Shown one piece after another: positions 18,614 through 27,920 of a stretch of 64,000 nucleotides of DNA. The notes beneath the pieces were generated by a model that had not been told where the DNA came from, made no database searches, and worked only from the letters and a program-made list of their open reading frames with translations. Position 1 is the first letter of the stretch; each line of letters starts with the position of its first letter. Origin of the DNA: Rugosimonospora africana (lineage in GTDB: Bacteria; Actinomycetota; Actinomycetes; Mycobacteriales; Micromonosporaceae); NCBI RefSeq assembly GCF_016862975.1, contig NZ_BONZ01000013.1, forward strand, positions 62,001 through 126,000, read 5' to 3'. The position numbers and the translations under genes were made by a program.

Positions 18614-18755
18614 AGTGATCGATCATGATGTGGGCATCGCCACCGGGCAAGCGATTACCCGCCTGCCGCATCTCCGCCGCAGAGGTGTGGGCGGCCCGTC
18701 GGGCGGGTATTGGAACTGCTGTTCGAGTCAGTCCGACAGGGATGAGGGAGTGGCA

Positions 18756-18974
18756 GTGTCCAGGACGGATCGGGATGGCAAGCGCGGGCGGAACCCGGCC
18801 GCCAAGGATCCCAGCGACTGGGTGACCGGCGAAGAGCCGATGACGGCGGCGCAGGATTCTTACCTGCACACGCTGGCCCAGGAGGCGGGCGAGGACGTGC
18901 CGGACGACCTGACCAAGGCACAGGCGTCGGAACGCATCGACGAGTTGCAGGAGGAGACCGGGCGGGGCCGCTGA
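18756..18974 (+). CDS. Small DUF3072-family protein
   Basis: 72 residues, GTG at 18756 with GAGGG at 18744-18748; a GTG two codons earlier is too close to that site. The core DPSDWVTGEEPMTAAQDSY followed by LHTLAQEAGEDVPDDLT and KAQASERIDELQEETGRG is the whole DUF3072 domain: a short acidic helical protein resembling a SAP/plasmid-partition-like helical hairpin. No enzyme motif. It is soluble and of unknown function, common in actinobacteria. Confidence 0.85.
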   Translation: MSRTDRDGKRGRNPAAKDPSDWVTGEEPMTAAQDSYLHTLAQEAGEDVPDDLTKAQASERIDELQEETGRGR

Positions 18975-19052
18975 GCGCGGTGGCCGGCGCCGCCCGGCCG
19001 ATCCCGCGCGGCGTCGCTCCGACTCGACCGAGCACTCCGGACGCACCGGCAT

Positions 19053-19091
19053 CAACAAGTTGTTGACAAACAAGTTGTTGATGGACAGGCT
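19053..19091 (+). promoter_or_regulatory. Tandem palindromic operator over a leaderless-type promoter
   Basis: ACAAGTTGTTGA occurs twice (19056-19067 and 19070-19081), 14 bp apart. The first copy is a palindrome CAACAA-G-TTGTTG (19053-19065), the second AACAA-G-TTGTT. A -35-like TTGACA (19063-19068) lies in the overlap, and 17 bases later CAGGCT (19086-19091) is at -10 position, which would put transcription start at about the GTG of the next gene (19098). The site is AT-rich against a GC-rich background and is very likely the operator of the three-gene operon that follows. Confidence 0.65.
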
Positions 19092-19097
19092 GGGCGC

Positions 19098-19487
19098 GTG
19101 AGCGGAGAAGCCGAGGACCAGGCGGCCGGCGCCACCGAGCGTCAGGCCCGGAAACGGTTGATGACCCGTGGCGGCGACGAGCTGCCGCGGCTTCCGTGGT
19201 TGGCCGACAGCCAGCCGCACGATGCCGTCACGCTGATCCGCCAGGCACTGTGGCGGGCCAACACTGACCGGAGCGCGCTGGAATTGCCCGACGACCTGCT
19301 GGCCGCGATCGCGTTGCTGGCCGCGGGGCGCGGCGAACTCGACCAACTCGAGGCGGGGCTGCTGTTCGTCGCCCGCGCGGAGGGGCTGACCTGGGCACAG
19401 ATCGCCGAAGCACTGGGCGTACGGACGGCCCAGGCCGCACAGCAGCGACACGAACGGGTTGTGGCCCGGCTCGGTGAGCGTTCGTGA
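19098..19487 (+). CDS. HTH DNA-binding protein, first gene of the minimal-dikinase operon
   Basis: 129 residues, GTG start with no ribosome site but promoter spacing suggesting a leaderless transcript. The N-terminus is acidic and charged; a helical middle (LPDDLLAAIALLAAGRGELD) precedes a C-terminal helix-turn-helix: GLTWAQIAEALGVRTAQAAQ QRHERVVARL. Such sigma-region-4-like HTH proteins bind DNA, so this is the likely autoregulator that binds the tandem palindrome just upstream. The stop overlaps the start of the dikinase-like gene (19484) by four bases (GTGA), so the two are co-translated. No metal- or ligand-binding motif seen. Confidence 0.75.
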   Translation: MSGEAEDQAAGATERQARKRLMTRGGDELPRLPWLADSQPHDAVTLIRQALWRANTDRSALELPDDLLAAIALLAAGRGELDQLEAGLLFVARAEGLTWAQIAEALGVRTAQAAQQRHERVVARLGERS

Positions 19488-20635
19488 GCATCGTCCGGCT
19501 GATCGAAGCGGACGCGGCCTGCGGCCGGAAGGCACAGGCCCTCGCCGTCCTGATGCGCGCCGGCCTTCCCGTACCGGACGGGTTCGTCGTCACCGACCCA
19601 GGTACCGACCGGCGACGGGTTTCCGCGCACCTGAGCCGGCTGCCGGCCCGGGCGGTCGCGGTCAGATCGTCGGGCCTGAGCGAGGACTCCGAGAGGGCGT
19701 CCTACGCCGGGCAGCTGGAGACCGTCCTCGGGGTTCGGACCGTCGACGATGTCCTGGCCGCGATCCGGCACTGCGCCGCCTCGGCCGGCACCCCGCGCGC
19801 ACGGGACTACCGGACGCGCGTCGACCCGCACGGCGACCCCACCGGCGAGGCGGCCGACCCGGTGATCGTGCAGGAACTCGTCGAGGCTGACCACGCCGGC
19901 GTGCTCTTCACCCGCGACCCGCGGACCGGCGACGACACGATCGTGATCAACGCGTCCTGGGGACTCGGCGAGTCCGTCGTCGCCGGCACCGTGGTGCCAG
20001 ACGAGGTCACCGTGACCCCGCCGGCGGACACGATCCGGGTGACCCTCGGCACCAAGCAGACCCGAGTCGACCTGTTCGACCACGGTCTGGTCCGCATGCC
20101 AGTCCCAACGGCAGACCGGGCGCGGGGCTGCCTGACAGTCGACGGGATCGGCCGGCTGGTCGCGCTCGGCCGGCGGTGCGAAGACCTCTTCGGCCGGCCC
20201 CAGGACATCGAGTGGGCGGCGCGCGACGGCCTGATCTGGCTCGTGCAGTCACGCCCCATCACCGCGCTCGACGCGCCGCGTACACCACCAACCGAGCAGG
20301 GCTCCGGTCACCTCCTCGTCACCGGCGTACCGAGCAGCCCCGGGCGGGCGCTCGGGCCGGCGCGCCTGGTTCGTTCGGTCGACGAGTTCCGTCGCGTACG
20401 GCGCGGCGACATCCTGGTGTGCCGCACCACCGACCCGGCCTGGACACCGCTGTTCCGCCTCGCCGCCGGTGTCGTCACCGAGACCGGCGGCGTCCTCAGT
20501 CACGCGGCGATCGTGGCGCGCGAGTACCGGATCCCCGCCGTCGCGGGCGCCCGGGCCGCGCTGACCAGCATTCCCGACGGAACGCAGATCACCATCGATG
20601 GAGCGCGCGGCACGGTCACCGGAAGGCGCTCCTGA
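19484..20635 (+). CDS. Minimal PEP-synthase/dikinase-like enzyme lacking the substrate domain
   Basis: 383 residues. Residues 1-262 are a PPDK_N-type ATP-grasp domain: Lys16, AVAVRSSGLSEDSERASYAG (57-76), VIVQELVEADHAGVLFTRDP (127-146), INASWGLGESVVAG (155-168) and IEWAARDGLIWLVQSRPIT (242-260). Residues 276-383 are the swivelling phosphohistidine domain with the acceptor His340 in TGGVLSHAAIVAREYRIPAV. PEP synthase and rifampicin phosphotransferase carry a third domain for pyruvate/PEP or antibiotic; here nothing lies between the two domains or after them. It should make phosphohistidine from ATP but the acceptor is unknown. It overlaps both neighbours, a HTH protein and a winged-helix-like protein. 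Confidence 0.85.
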   Translation: MSIVRLIEADAACGRKAQALAVLMRAGLPVPDGFVVTDPGTDRRRVSAHLSRLPARAVAVRSSGLSEDSERASYAGQLETVLGVRTVDDVLAAIRHCAASAGTPRARDYRTRVDPHGDPTGEAADPVIVQELVEADHAGVLFTRDPRTGDDTIVINASWGLGESVVAGTVVPDEVTVTPPADTIRVTLGTKQTRVDLFDHGLVRMPVPTADRARGCLTVDGIGRLVALGRRCEDLFGRPQDIEWAARDGLIWLVQSRPITALDAPRTPPTEQGSGHLLVTGVPSSPGRALGPARLVRSVDEFRRVRRGDILVCRTTDPAWTPLFRLAAGVVTETGGVLSHAAIVAREYRIPAVAGARAALTSIPDGTQITIDGARGTVTGRRS

Positions 20636-21216
20636 TGGCCCACCGGTCGCCCACCGACCTCCTCGTGCTGCACGCGGTCCGGCTCAAGGGATTCGCCGAC
20701 ACCGGAGCCGTGGCGGCGCGGTTCGACCTCGACACAAGGCAGGCGGCCGAAGAACTCCTCGACGCTCAGGCATACGGCTGGGCGACCAGGTCCTCCTTCG
20801 CCGACCTGGTCGGGTGGTCGCTCACCGAAGCCGGCCGCCTACGCGACGAGAGCCTGCTCCGCGATGAACTCGACGAGGTCGGCGCGCGCGACATGGTGGC
20901 TAGCGTCCACGAGCGGTTCCTTCCGCTCAATGCCGAGGCCGCGCGGCTGTTCACCGGCCTGCAGCTCGGCACCGGCCTTGGGCAGGATTCCGCCACCCGC
21001 CGGTTCGCGGAGATCGCCGAAGCGCTCCGCGACCTCGAACACAGCCTGACCGCGCACCTGACTCGTTTCACCGGCTACCACAGTCGGTTCACCGGAGCAC
21101 TCGCCAACGCTCAAAGCGACCCGGCCTGGATGACCGGCATGGAGGTCGACTCGTGCCACCGGGTCTGGTTCGAGCTTCACGAGGATCTTGTCGCCACGCT
21201 CAACCTCTCCCGATGA
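20635..21216 (+). CDS. Winged-helix-like partner protein of the minimal dikinase
   Basis: 193 residues; ATG shares a base with the dikinase stop (TGATG). The N-terminal 70 residues look like a winged helix (TDLLVLHAVRLKGFADTGAV, then DLDTRQAAEELLDAQAYGWA, wing with SSFADLVGWSLTEAGR). The C-terminal 120 residues are helical (DMVASVHERFLPLNAEAARL, RRFAEIAEALRDLEHSLTAH) with a conserved-looking end MEVDSCHRVWFELHEDLVAT, including a Cys-His pair. Coupled translation suggests it acts with the dikinase-like enzyme, as its regulator, acceptor or substrate-presenting subunit. No family name can be given with confidence. Confidence 0.75.
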   Translation: MAHRSPTDLLVLHAVRLKGFADTGAVAARFDLDTRQAAEELLDAQAYGWATRSSFADLVGWSLTEAGRLRDESLLRDELDEVGARDMVASVHERFLPLNAEAARLFTGLQLGTGLGQDSATRRFAEIAEALRDLEHSLTAHLTRFTGYHSRFTGALANAQSDPAWMTGMEVDSCHRVWFELHEDLVATLNLSR

Positions 21217-21255
21217 GCTGGCTGCCAAGCCTCTCCCGATGAGCTAGCCGCCAGG
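21204..21255. repeat. 26-bp tandem duplication at the operon 3' end
   Basis: Two adjacent 26-bp copies (21204-21229 and 21230-21255), 23 of 26 identical, sharing CCTCTCCCGATGAGCT. The first copy contains the last codons and TGA of the 20635 gene; the second is a non-coding echo. Probably replication slippage. Confidence 0.8.
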
Positions 21256-21266
21256 TGCGGACGGTC

Positions 21267-21989
21267 TCACTCGCGCAGCCGCGCTGCGAGTTCGCGGGTC
21301 GCCTCCATCGCGTACCGCTGCAACCTGGGGCCGAAGGTGATACGCGTCGCGCCCAGCCGACCCAGCTCGGTCACCGACTCCTTGTCCGGTCCGGCAGCCA
21401 GATTGATCGGGCCCTCGATACCCTCCCGCAGCACCGGTACCACCTCGGACGGCGCCATGATCGGGTACACGCAGTCGGCGCCGGCCGCCACGTACAGGCG
21501 GGCACGCGCCACGGCGTCGGCCGGATCACCCGTGCCGATCAGGAAGGTGTCGACGCGCGCGTTGATGAACAGAGCGTCACCCGCCTCCGCCCGTACCTCG
21601 GCCAGCCAGTCCGCGTGCCGATGCGGGTCCTTGAGCGTGGTGTGCTCCTCGGAGTCCTCCAGGTTGCAGCCGACCGCGCCCGTCTCAAGGAGCCGCCCGA
21701 CCAGTTCCCCCGGGGCGAGGCCGTAACCGCCCTCGATGTCGGCGGATACCGGCACGGAGACGGCTCGGACGATCCGCGCCACCGCGGCGAACATCTCGCC
21801 GGGCGGGGTCGAGCCGTCCTGGTAACCGAGCGAGGCGGCGACCCCGGCGCTCGGAGTGGCCAGCGCGGGGAAGCCGGCGTCGGCGAAGACCCGGGCGCTG
21901 GCCGCGTCCCAGGGGCCGGGCAGGACGAGCGGGTCGCCGGCGGCGCGGCCGTGGTGCAGGGCGCGGAAAGTGGAAACGGTCATGCGCAC
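21267..21989 (-). CDS. Isocitrate lyase/PEP mutase-family enzyme
   Basis: 240 residues, small member of the ICL/PEPM TIM-barrel superfamily (carboxyphosphonoenolpyruvate phosphonomutase or methylisocitrate-lyase-like). Visible: LVLPGPWDAASARVFADAGF, metal-binding and substrate loop SVPVSADIEGGYGLAPGELV (Asp-Ile-Glu-Gly-Gly-Tyr), LEDSEEHTTLKDP, and NARVDTFLIG; the catalytic-loop Cys of true lyases is absent, which argues against isocitrate lyase. Start MRMTVSTF at 21989; an ATG at 21983 is equally possible. C-C bond lyase or phosphonomutase activity on a small 2-oxo or phosphonate substrate is likely; substrate unknown. Convergent with the dikinase operon. Confidence 0.85.
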   Translation of the reverse strand: MRMTVSTFRALHHGRAAGDPLVLPGPWDAASARVFADAGFPALATPSAGVAASLGYQDGSTPPGEMFAAVARIVRAVSVPVSADIEGGYGLAPGELVGRLLETGAVGCNLEDSEEHTTLKDPHRHADWLAEVRAEAGDALFINARVDTFLIGTGDPADAVARARLYVAAGADCVYPIMAPSEVVPVLREGIEGPINLAAGPDKESVTELGRLGATRITFGPRLQRYAMEATRELAARLRE

Positions 21990-22072
21990 ACGCTACGTCC
22001 CGGGTGGCACTGGATCCTGGTCCATTTCGGCGACAGCTCTGTGGGCCAATTCATGCCGAACGGCCGGCTTCT

Positions 22073-22996
22073 CTAGTACCGGCTGAGGTTCTGGCTGGGC
22101 GCCATCACGATGCGCGGGGAGGCGGCCGGATCCAGCCAGTCCAGCACCCGGGTCAGATCGGACTGTCCCAACGAGACACAGCCGGCGGTGCCGCCGCTGC
22201 CCATCTGGTGCAGGAAGATGCCGCTGCCGCGCGCCGGTGTGGCCGATACCGCCGGGATGTTGTAGTTGATGACCGCGAAGTAGTTGTACTGCGGCACGGT
22301 CTGCCACAGCGCCTCGCTGCCCCCGCCCGGGTTCGTGCCGTGCACGAAGCTGTTGTACGTCGACGAGCTGGGGTTCTCGTTCCAGTAGTCATTGGCCACC
22401 AGTTGGTGGTAGCTGTACCTGACGCCGGGATTGCTGTTCACGCCGTACATGGTGGAACCGATGCTGTAGACCCCGGTCGGCGTCGTGGGGTCATTCTCCA
22501 CGTGGTTGTCGCTGAATCCCTTGGTGCCGATCCGCGCGCTCATCGCACCGGACTTCGGCCGCCACACGCCGCTGACCTTCTCGAACGTCTCGATCGTCGC
22601 GACGCTGGTGCCGTAGCCGTTGCTGTAGACCACGATGAGCTGGCGGGTACTGGCCGGGATCGTGTGCAACCGGGAGGCGAGATTGCTCGATGTGGCCGGC
22701 GTCGCGGCCTTGGTGGTCGAGGAATGCCCGCCCGACGGCGTCCGGGTGGTGGACGGCTTGGCGGACCGGCTCGGCGTGCGGGACGGTGCCGCGCTCGGAG
22801 ACGGTACGGGCGACTGGCTCGCCGACGCGGACGGAGTCGTGGAGCCGGTCAGTCCGGACGCCGAGGTGCCGGCCGGGATCAAGCCCGCGTCTCCCGCGCT
22901 GTTGCGGGCCGAGGATCCGCAGGAGGTCAGTCCGAGCCCGCCGAGTAGCACCACCGCGAGAGCGCCAACCGCAGTCCGCCCCAGCGGGGTTCGCAT
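22073..22996 (-). CDS. L,D-transpeptidase-like lipoprotein (YkuD fold)
   Basis: 307 residues. Lipoprotein signal LAVVLLGGLGLTSC with lipobox LTSC (Cys26), then a Ser/Thr/Pro-rich linker of about 70 residues (TPSASASQSPVPSPSAAPS), then the catalytic domain. His in NSFVHGTNPGGGSEALWQ and IFLHQMGSGGTAGCVSLGQ give the HG and SxGC-type YkuD signature with nucleophile Cys in TAGCVSL. L,D-transpeptidases cross-link or remodel peptidoglycan outside the membrane. Divergent from another cell-wall lipoprotein, the M15 peptidase at 23197, which suggests shared regulation; the 200-base gap contains the small palindrome ACCAC-G-GTGGT at 23041-23051. Confidence 0.85.
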   Translation of the reverse strand: MRTPLGRTAVGALAVVLLGGLGLTSCGSSARNSAGDAGLIPAGTSASGLTGSTTPSASASQSPVPSPSAAPSRTPSRSAKPSTTRTPSGGHSSTTKAATPATSSNLASRLHTIPASTRQLIVVYSNGYGTSVATIETFEKVSGVWRPKSGAMSARIGTKGFSDNHVENDPTTPTGVYSIGSTMYGVNSNPGVRYSYHQLVANDYWNENPSSSTYNSFVHGTNPGGGSEALWQTVPQYNYFAVINYNIPAVSATPARGSGIFLHQMGSGGTAGCVSLGQSDLTRVLDWLDPAASPRIVMAPSQNLSRY

Positions 22997-23196
22997 CCGT
23001 ACTCCTCCAAGCGGCCGGCGTTCGCAAGCCGCGTGACGCTACCACGGTGGTTGTAGATTTCGAGGAAAGATCGGGGCGTCATCGAACTCCAGGTTGATCA
23101 TGCTGGCCGAACGGACGACTCCCCGGTGGTCGCGTTTCGGCAGAACTCCAGGCGGGTCGGACGATTCGCCAGCACCCGGCCGCGTAGAGTGCGCGC

Positions 23197-23952
23197 GTGA
23201 CTGTGCGCCGGGTGAGCGGGCGGAAGGCGGTTCTGGTCGCCGGCCTCGTGCTGGCCGGCTCCGCACTCGCCGGCTGCGGCCACGGCTCGGGGCTGACTTC
23301 GGCGGTGTGGCACGGTTCCGGCGTGGCGTCACCGTCGCCGAGCCCGTCACCGGTACCGTCCGCCACCCCGACCGGCGGCCCGGCGCCGTTCGTCGGTACC
23401 GCGTCACCGGTCACCGCGGACACCGTGGCGCACACGTGGCATTCCGGATGCCCGGTCGGCCCCAGCCAGTTGAGCCTGCTGCACCTGAGCTACTGGGGCT
23501 TCGACAACGCGCCGCACGTGGGCACGATGGTGGTCAACAAGTCGGTGGTACCGGATGTGCTGAAGGTCTTCGAAAGCCTGTACCGGCAACGGTTCCCGAT
23601 CCGTCAGATGCAGCCCGAGGACGTCTACGGCGGCAGCGATCCGGCATCGATGGCGGCGGACAACACGTCCGGCTTCAACTGTCGCAACGCGGTCGCGGAC
23701 GGCCCTCCACAGTGGTCGGTGCACGCCTACGGCGAGGCGATCGACGTCAACACGGTGGAGAACCCGTACGTCTTCGGTGGGCAGGTGTTGCCGGCGGCCG
23801 GCTCCGCGTACCGGGACCGGTCGAAGGTGCGACCGGGCATGGCGGTGAAGGGCGGCGTGCTGGTACGGGCGTTCGCCGCGGTCGGCTGGCAGTGGGGCGG
23901 CCGGTGGAGCGACGGCCCGGACTACCAGCACTTCAGCAAGACCGGCGGCTGA
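23197..23952 (+). CDS. M15-family (VanY-like) peptidase lipoprotein
   Basis: 251 residues, GTG start. Signal AVLVAGLVLAGSALAGC with lipobox LAGC near residue 26, a short Ser/Pro linker (VASPSPSPSPVPSATPTGGP), then an M15 metallopeptidase domain: VFESLYRQRFPIRQM, DNTSGFNCRNAV, zinc-site SVHAYGEAIDVN (His and Asp), and the last zinc His in DYQHFSKTGG. Such enzymes cleave D-Ala or L-Ala-D-Glu bonds in peptidoglycan. Location: outer face of the membrane. Divergent from the L,D-transpeptidase lipoprotein, consistent with a cell-wall remodelling locus. Confidence 0.88.
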   Translation: MTVRRVSGRKAVLVAGLVLAGSALAGCGHGSGLTSAVWHGSGVASPSPSPSPVPSATPTGGPAPFVGTASPVTADTVAHTWHSGCPVGPSQLSLLHLSYWGFDNAPHVGTMVVNKSVVPDVLKVFESLYRQRFPIRQMQPEDVYGGSDPASMAADNTSGFNCRNAVADGPPQWSVHAYGEAIDVNTVENPYVFGGQVLPAAGSAYRDRSKVRPGMAVKGGVLVRAFAAVGWQWGGRWSDGPDYQHFSKTGG

Positions 23953-24006
23953 ACCCCTCGCGACAGCACGTGTCCACATGGACACTACCCGTGACCTCTC
24001 GCCATA

Positions 24007-24045
24007 TTCTTGACTGATTCCAGAAAACTGGCCAGACTACGAGGC
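24007..24045 (+). promoter_or_regulatory. FurA box and leaderless-type promoter of furA-katG
   Basis: TTCTTGACTGATTCCAGAAA begins at 24007 and strongly resembles the AT-rich FurA operator known upstream of mycobacterial and streptomycete furA-katG. Within it TTGACT (24010-24015) is a -35 element; 17 bases later CAGACT (24033-24038) is the -10, placing the transcript start at about the GTG at 24046. The match to the known box is from memory. Confidence 0.8.
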
Positions 24046-24477
24046 GTGGCCACGACCCTGGAACTCCAGCGGATGCTGCGAGGGGCCGCGCTGCGCGCCA
24101 CCACTCCCCGGGTGGCGGTGCTGAACGCGGTGCACGCGCACCCGCACGCTGACACGGACTCGCTCATCGGCGCCGTGCGCGAAGATCTCCCCCGGGTCTC
24201 CCACCAGGCCGTGTACGACTCGCTGCACGCGTTGACCGCCGCGGGTCTGGTACGGCGCATCCAGCCATCCGGCTCCGTGGCTCGCTACGAGTCCCGGGTC
24301 GGCGACAACCACCACCACGTCGTGTGCCGTTCGTGTGGCCGCATCGCCGACGTCGACTGCGCCGTCGGCGAGGCGCCCTGCCTGGTCGCGTCCGACGACG
24401 GGGGCTTCGCGATCGACGAGGCCGAGGTCACCTACTGGGGTTGGTGCCCCGACTGTTCCACCCCAGGCAACCCCTGA
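24046..24477 (+). CDS. furA: Fur-family redox/iron regulator FurA
   Basis: 143 residues from GTG 24046. Winged helix LRATTPRVAVLNAVHAHPHA and VSHQAVYDSLHALTAAGLVR, metal/dimerisation part DNHHHVVCRSCGRIADVDC and a second Cys pair WCPDCSTPGNP. These match FurA of the furA-katG operons, an iron-dependent, oxidation-sensitive repressor of katG and of itself. A TTG at 24010 could open the frame 12 codons earlier but lies inside the operator. The gene is 39 bases before katG and is certainly cotranscribed. The promoter lies directly at its start (24007-24045). Confidence 0.92.
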   Translation: MATTLELQRMLRGAALRATTPRVAVLNAVHAHPHADTDSLIGAVREDLPRVSHQAVYDSLHALTAAGLVRRIQPSGSVARYESRVGDNHHHVVCRSCGRIADVDCAVGEAPCLVASDDGGFAIDEAEVTYWGWCPDCSTPGNP

Positions 24478-24486
24478 TCCCTCTGA

Positions 24487-26748
<2,262 letters not shown>

Positions 26749-26752
26749 CCCC

Positions 26753-26803
26753 GACCAGTCTGGCTCGGCGCGTCTGACGCCGCGCCACGACCCAGACCAG
26801 TCG
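26753..26803. repeat. Dispersed palindromic repeat, copy A
   Basis: 51-base element four bases after the katG stop: outer arms GTCTGG (26758-26763) and CCAGAC (26792-26797), inner arms CTCGGCGCG and CGCGCCACGA around a short loop. Closely similar elements lie at 37978-38028 and twice at 39806-39911, all intergenic. Confidence 0.8.
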
Positions 26804-26819
26804 CCCAGCGTCTCCGATC

Positions 26820-26860
26820 ACAGGTCCGGGCCGGCTCGTGATGAGCCGGCCCGGACCTGT
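26820..26860. terminator. Perfect 18-bp bidirectional terminator
   Basis: Arms at 26820-26837 and 26843-26860 (starting ACAGGTCCGGGCC) pair without a mismatch, loop GTGAT. It separates the convergent katG and aldo/keto reductase genes and overlaps the end of the latter's 3' region. Confidence 0.85.
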
Positions 26861-26861
26861 A

Positions 26862-27866
26862 TCAGTTGCCGAGCATCTGCATGCCCTTGCCGCCGTACCG
26901 GTCGCCGGACACCAGCTCGCGCGGCACGACCTCGCCGATGCGGGCCAGCTGCCGCGCCGACAGCGAGATACCTTCGGCCGCGACGTTTTCTTCGAGGTAC
27001 TTCACCCGCTTGGTACCCGGAATCGGGATGACCAGTTCGTCCTGAGCCAGCAGCCAGGCCAGGGCGACCTGCGCTCCGGTGGCGCCCAGCTCATCCGCGA
27101 GGGCGCGGACCGCGTCCGCCAGCCGCAGGTTGGTGTCCAGGTTGGCGCCGGAGAAGCGGGGCAGGCCGCGCCGGAAGTCGTCGGCCGCCAACTGGTCCGG
27201 CGTGAGCGGAGTGCCGGTGAGCATGCCGCGCCCGACCGGTGAGTAGGCGACCAGCGCCACCCCGAGTTCCCGGCACGCCTGAAGCATGCCGTCCTCGACA
27301 TCGCGGGTGAACAGCGAGTATTCCATCTGTACCGCGGCGATCGGGTGCACGGCGTGCGCCGCGCGCAACGTGTCGACGCTGACCTCGGACAGTCCGAGGT
27401 GGCGTACCTTCCCGGCCGCGACGAGTTCGGCCATGGCGCCCACGGTGTCCTCGATGGGTACGGCCGGGTTGCGCCGGTGGGCGTAGTACAGGTCGATGGT
27501 GTCCATTCCGAGCCGGGTGAGGGAGGCGTCGCACGCCTCGCGTACCCACTCCGGAGAAGTGTCCACATAGGACGTCGGTGCGTCGGAACGGGCCGGGCCG
27601 TCGCCGCTGCTGCGCAGCCCGAACTTGGTGGCCAGGATGAACTCGTCACGCCGGCCGCCCAGTACCCGCCCGATCAGCCGCTCGTTGTCACCGGCGCCAT
27701 ACACGTCGGCGGTGTCCAGCAGGTTCACACCGAGGTCCAGCGCCCGGTGCAGGGTACGGGCGGATTCGTCGTCGTCACGCACCCCGTACGCGTGACTCAT
27801 GCCCATGCAGCCCAGCGCGATCGCGCTGACGGCCGGTCCGGACGCGCCCAGTTGTCGTTGATTCAT
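26862..27866 (-). CDS. Aldo/keto reductase
   Basis: 334 residues from ATG 27866 ([20 protein letters not shown]). Catalytic Asp/Tyr in [15 protein letters not shown], Lys in LATKFGLR, His in [17 protein letters not shown]-site end [15 protein letters not shown]. This is the YakC/AKR13-like subgroup (pyridoxal or general carbonyl reductase). The gene stops just inside the terminator zone shared with katG. Divergent neighbour is none: the phospholipase gene lies upstream on the same strand 55 bases away. Confidence 0.93.
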   Translation of the reverse strand: MNQRQLGASGPAVSAIALGCMGMSHAYGVRDDDESARTLHRALDLGVNLLDTADVYGAGDNERLIGRVLGGRRDEFILATKFGLRSSGDGPARSDAPTSYVDTSPEWVREACDASLTRLGMDTIDLYYAHRRNPAVPIEDTVGAMAELVAAGKVRHLGLSEVSVDTLRAAHAVHPIAAVQMEYSLFTRDVEDGMLQACRELGVALVAYSPVGRGMLTGTPLTPDQLAADDFRRGLPRFSGANLDTNLRLADAVRALADELGATGAQVALAWLLAQDELVIPIPGTKRVKYLEENVAAEGISLSARQLARIGEVVPRELVSGDRYGGKGMQMLGN

Positions 27867-27920
27867 GGGTACCAGCCTGGCGCTTCGAGTGTGCTCGAGG
27901 TCAAGCCCGGGCACCGCCGG

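Noticed and set aside
18210-18755. N-terminal extension of the DUF3072 protein
   Set aside because: The extension overlaps the methyltransferase antisense and lacks homology; GTG 18756 has its own ribosome site.
19484-20635. Rifampicin phosphotransferase (Rph)
   Set aside because: It has the ATP-grasp and phosphohistidine domains but no antibiotic-binding middle domain, and is less than half the normal length.
21267-21989. True isocitrate lyase
   Set aside because: Too short and the catalytic KKCGH loop is absent.
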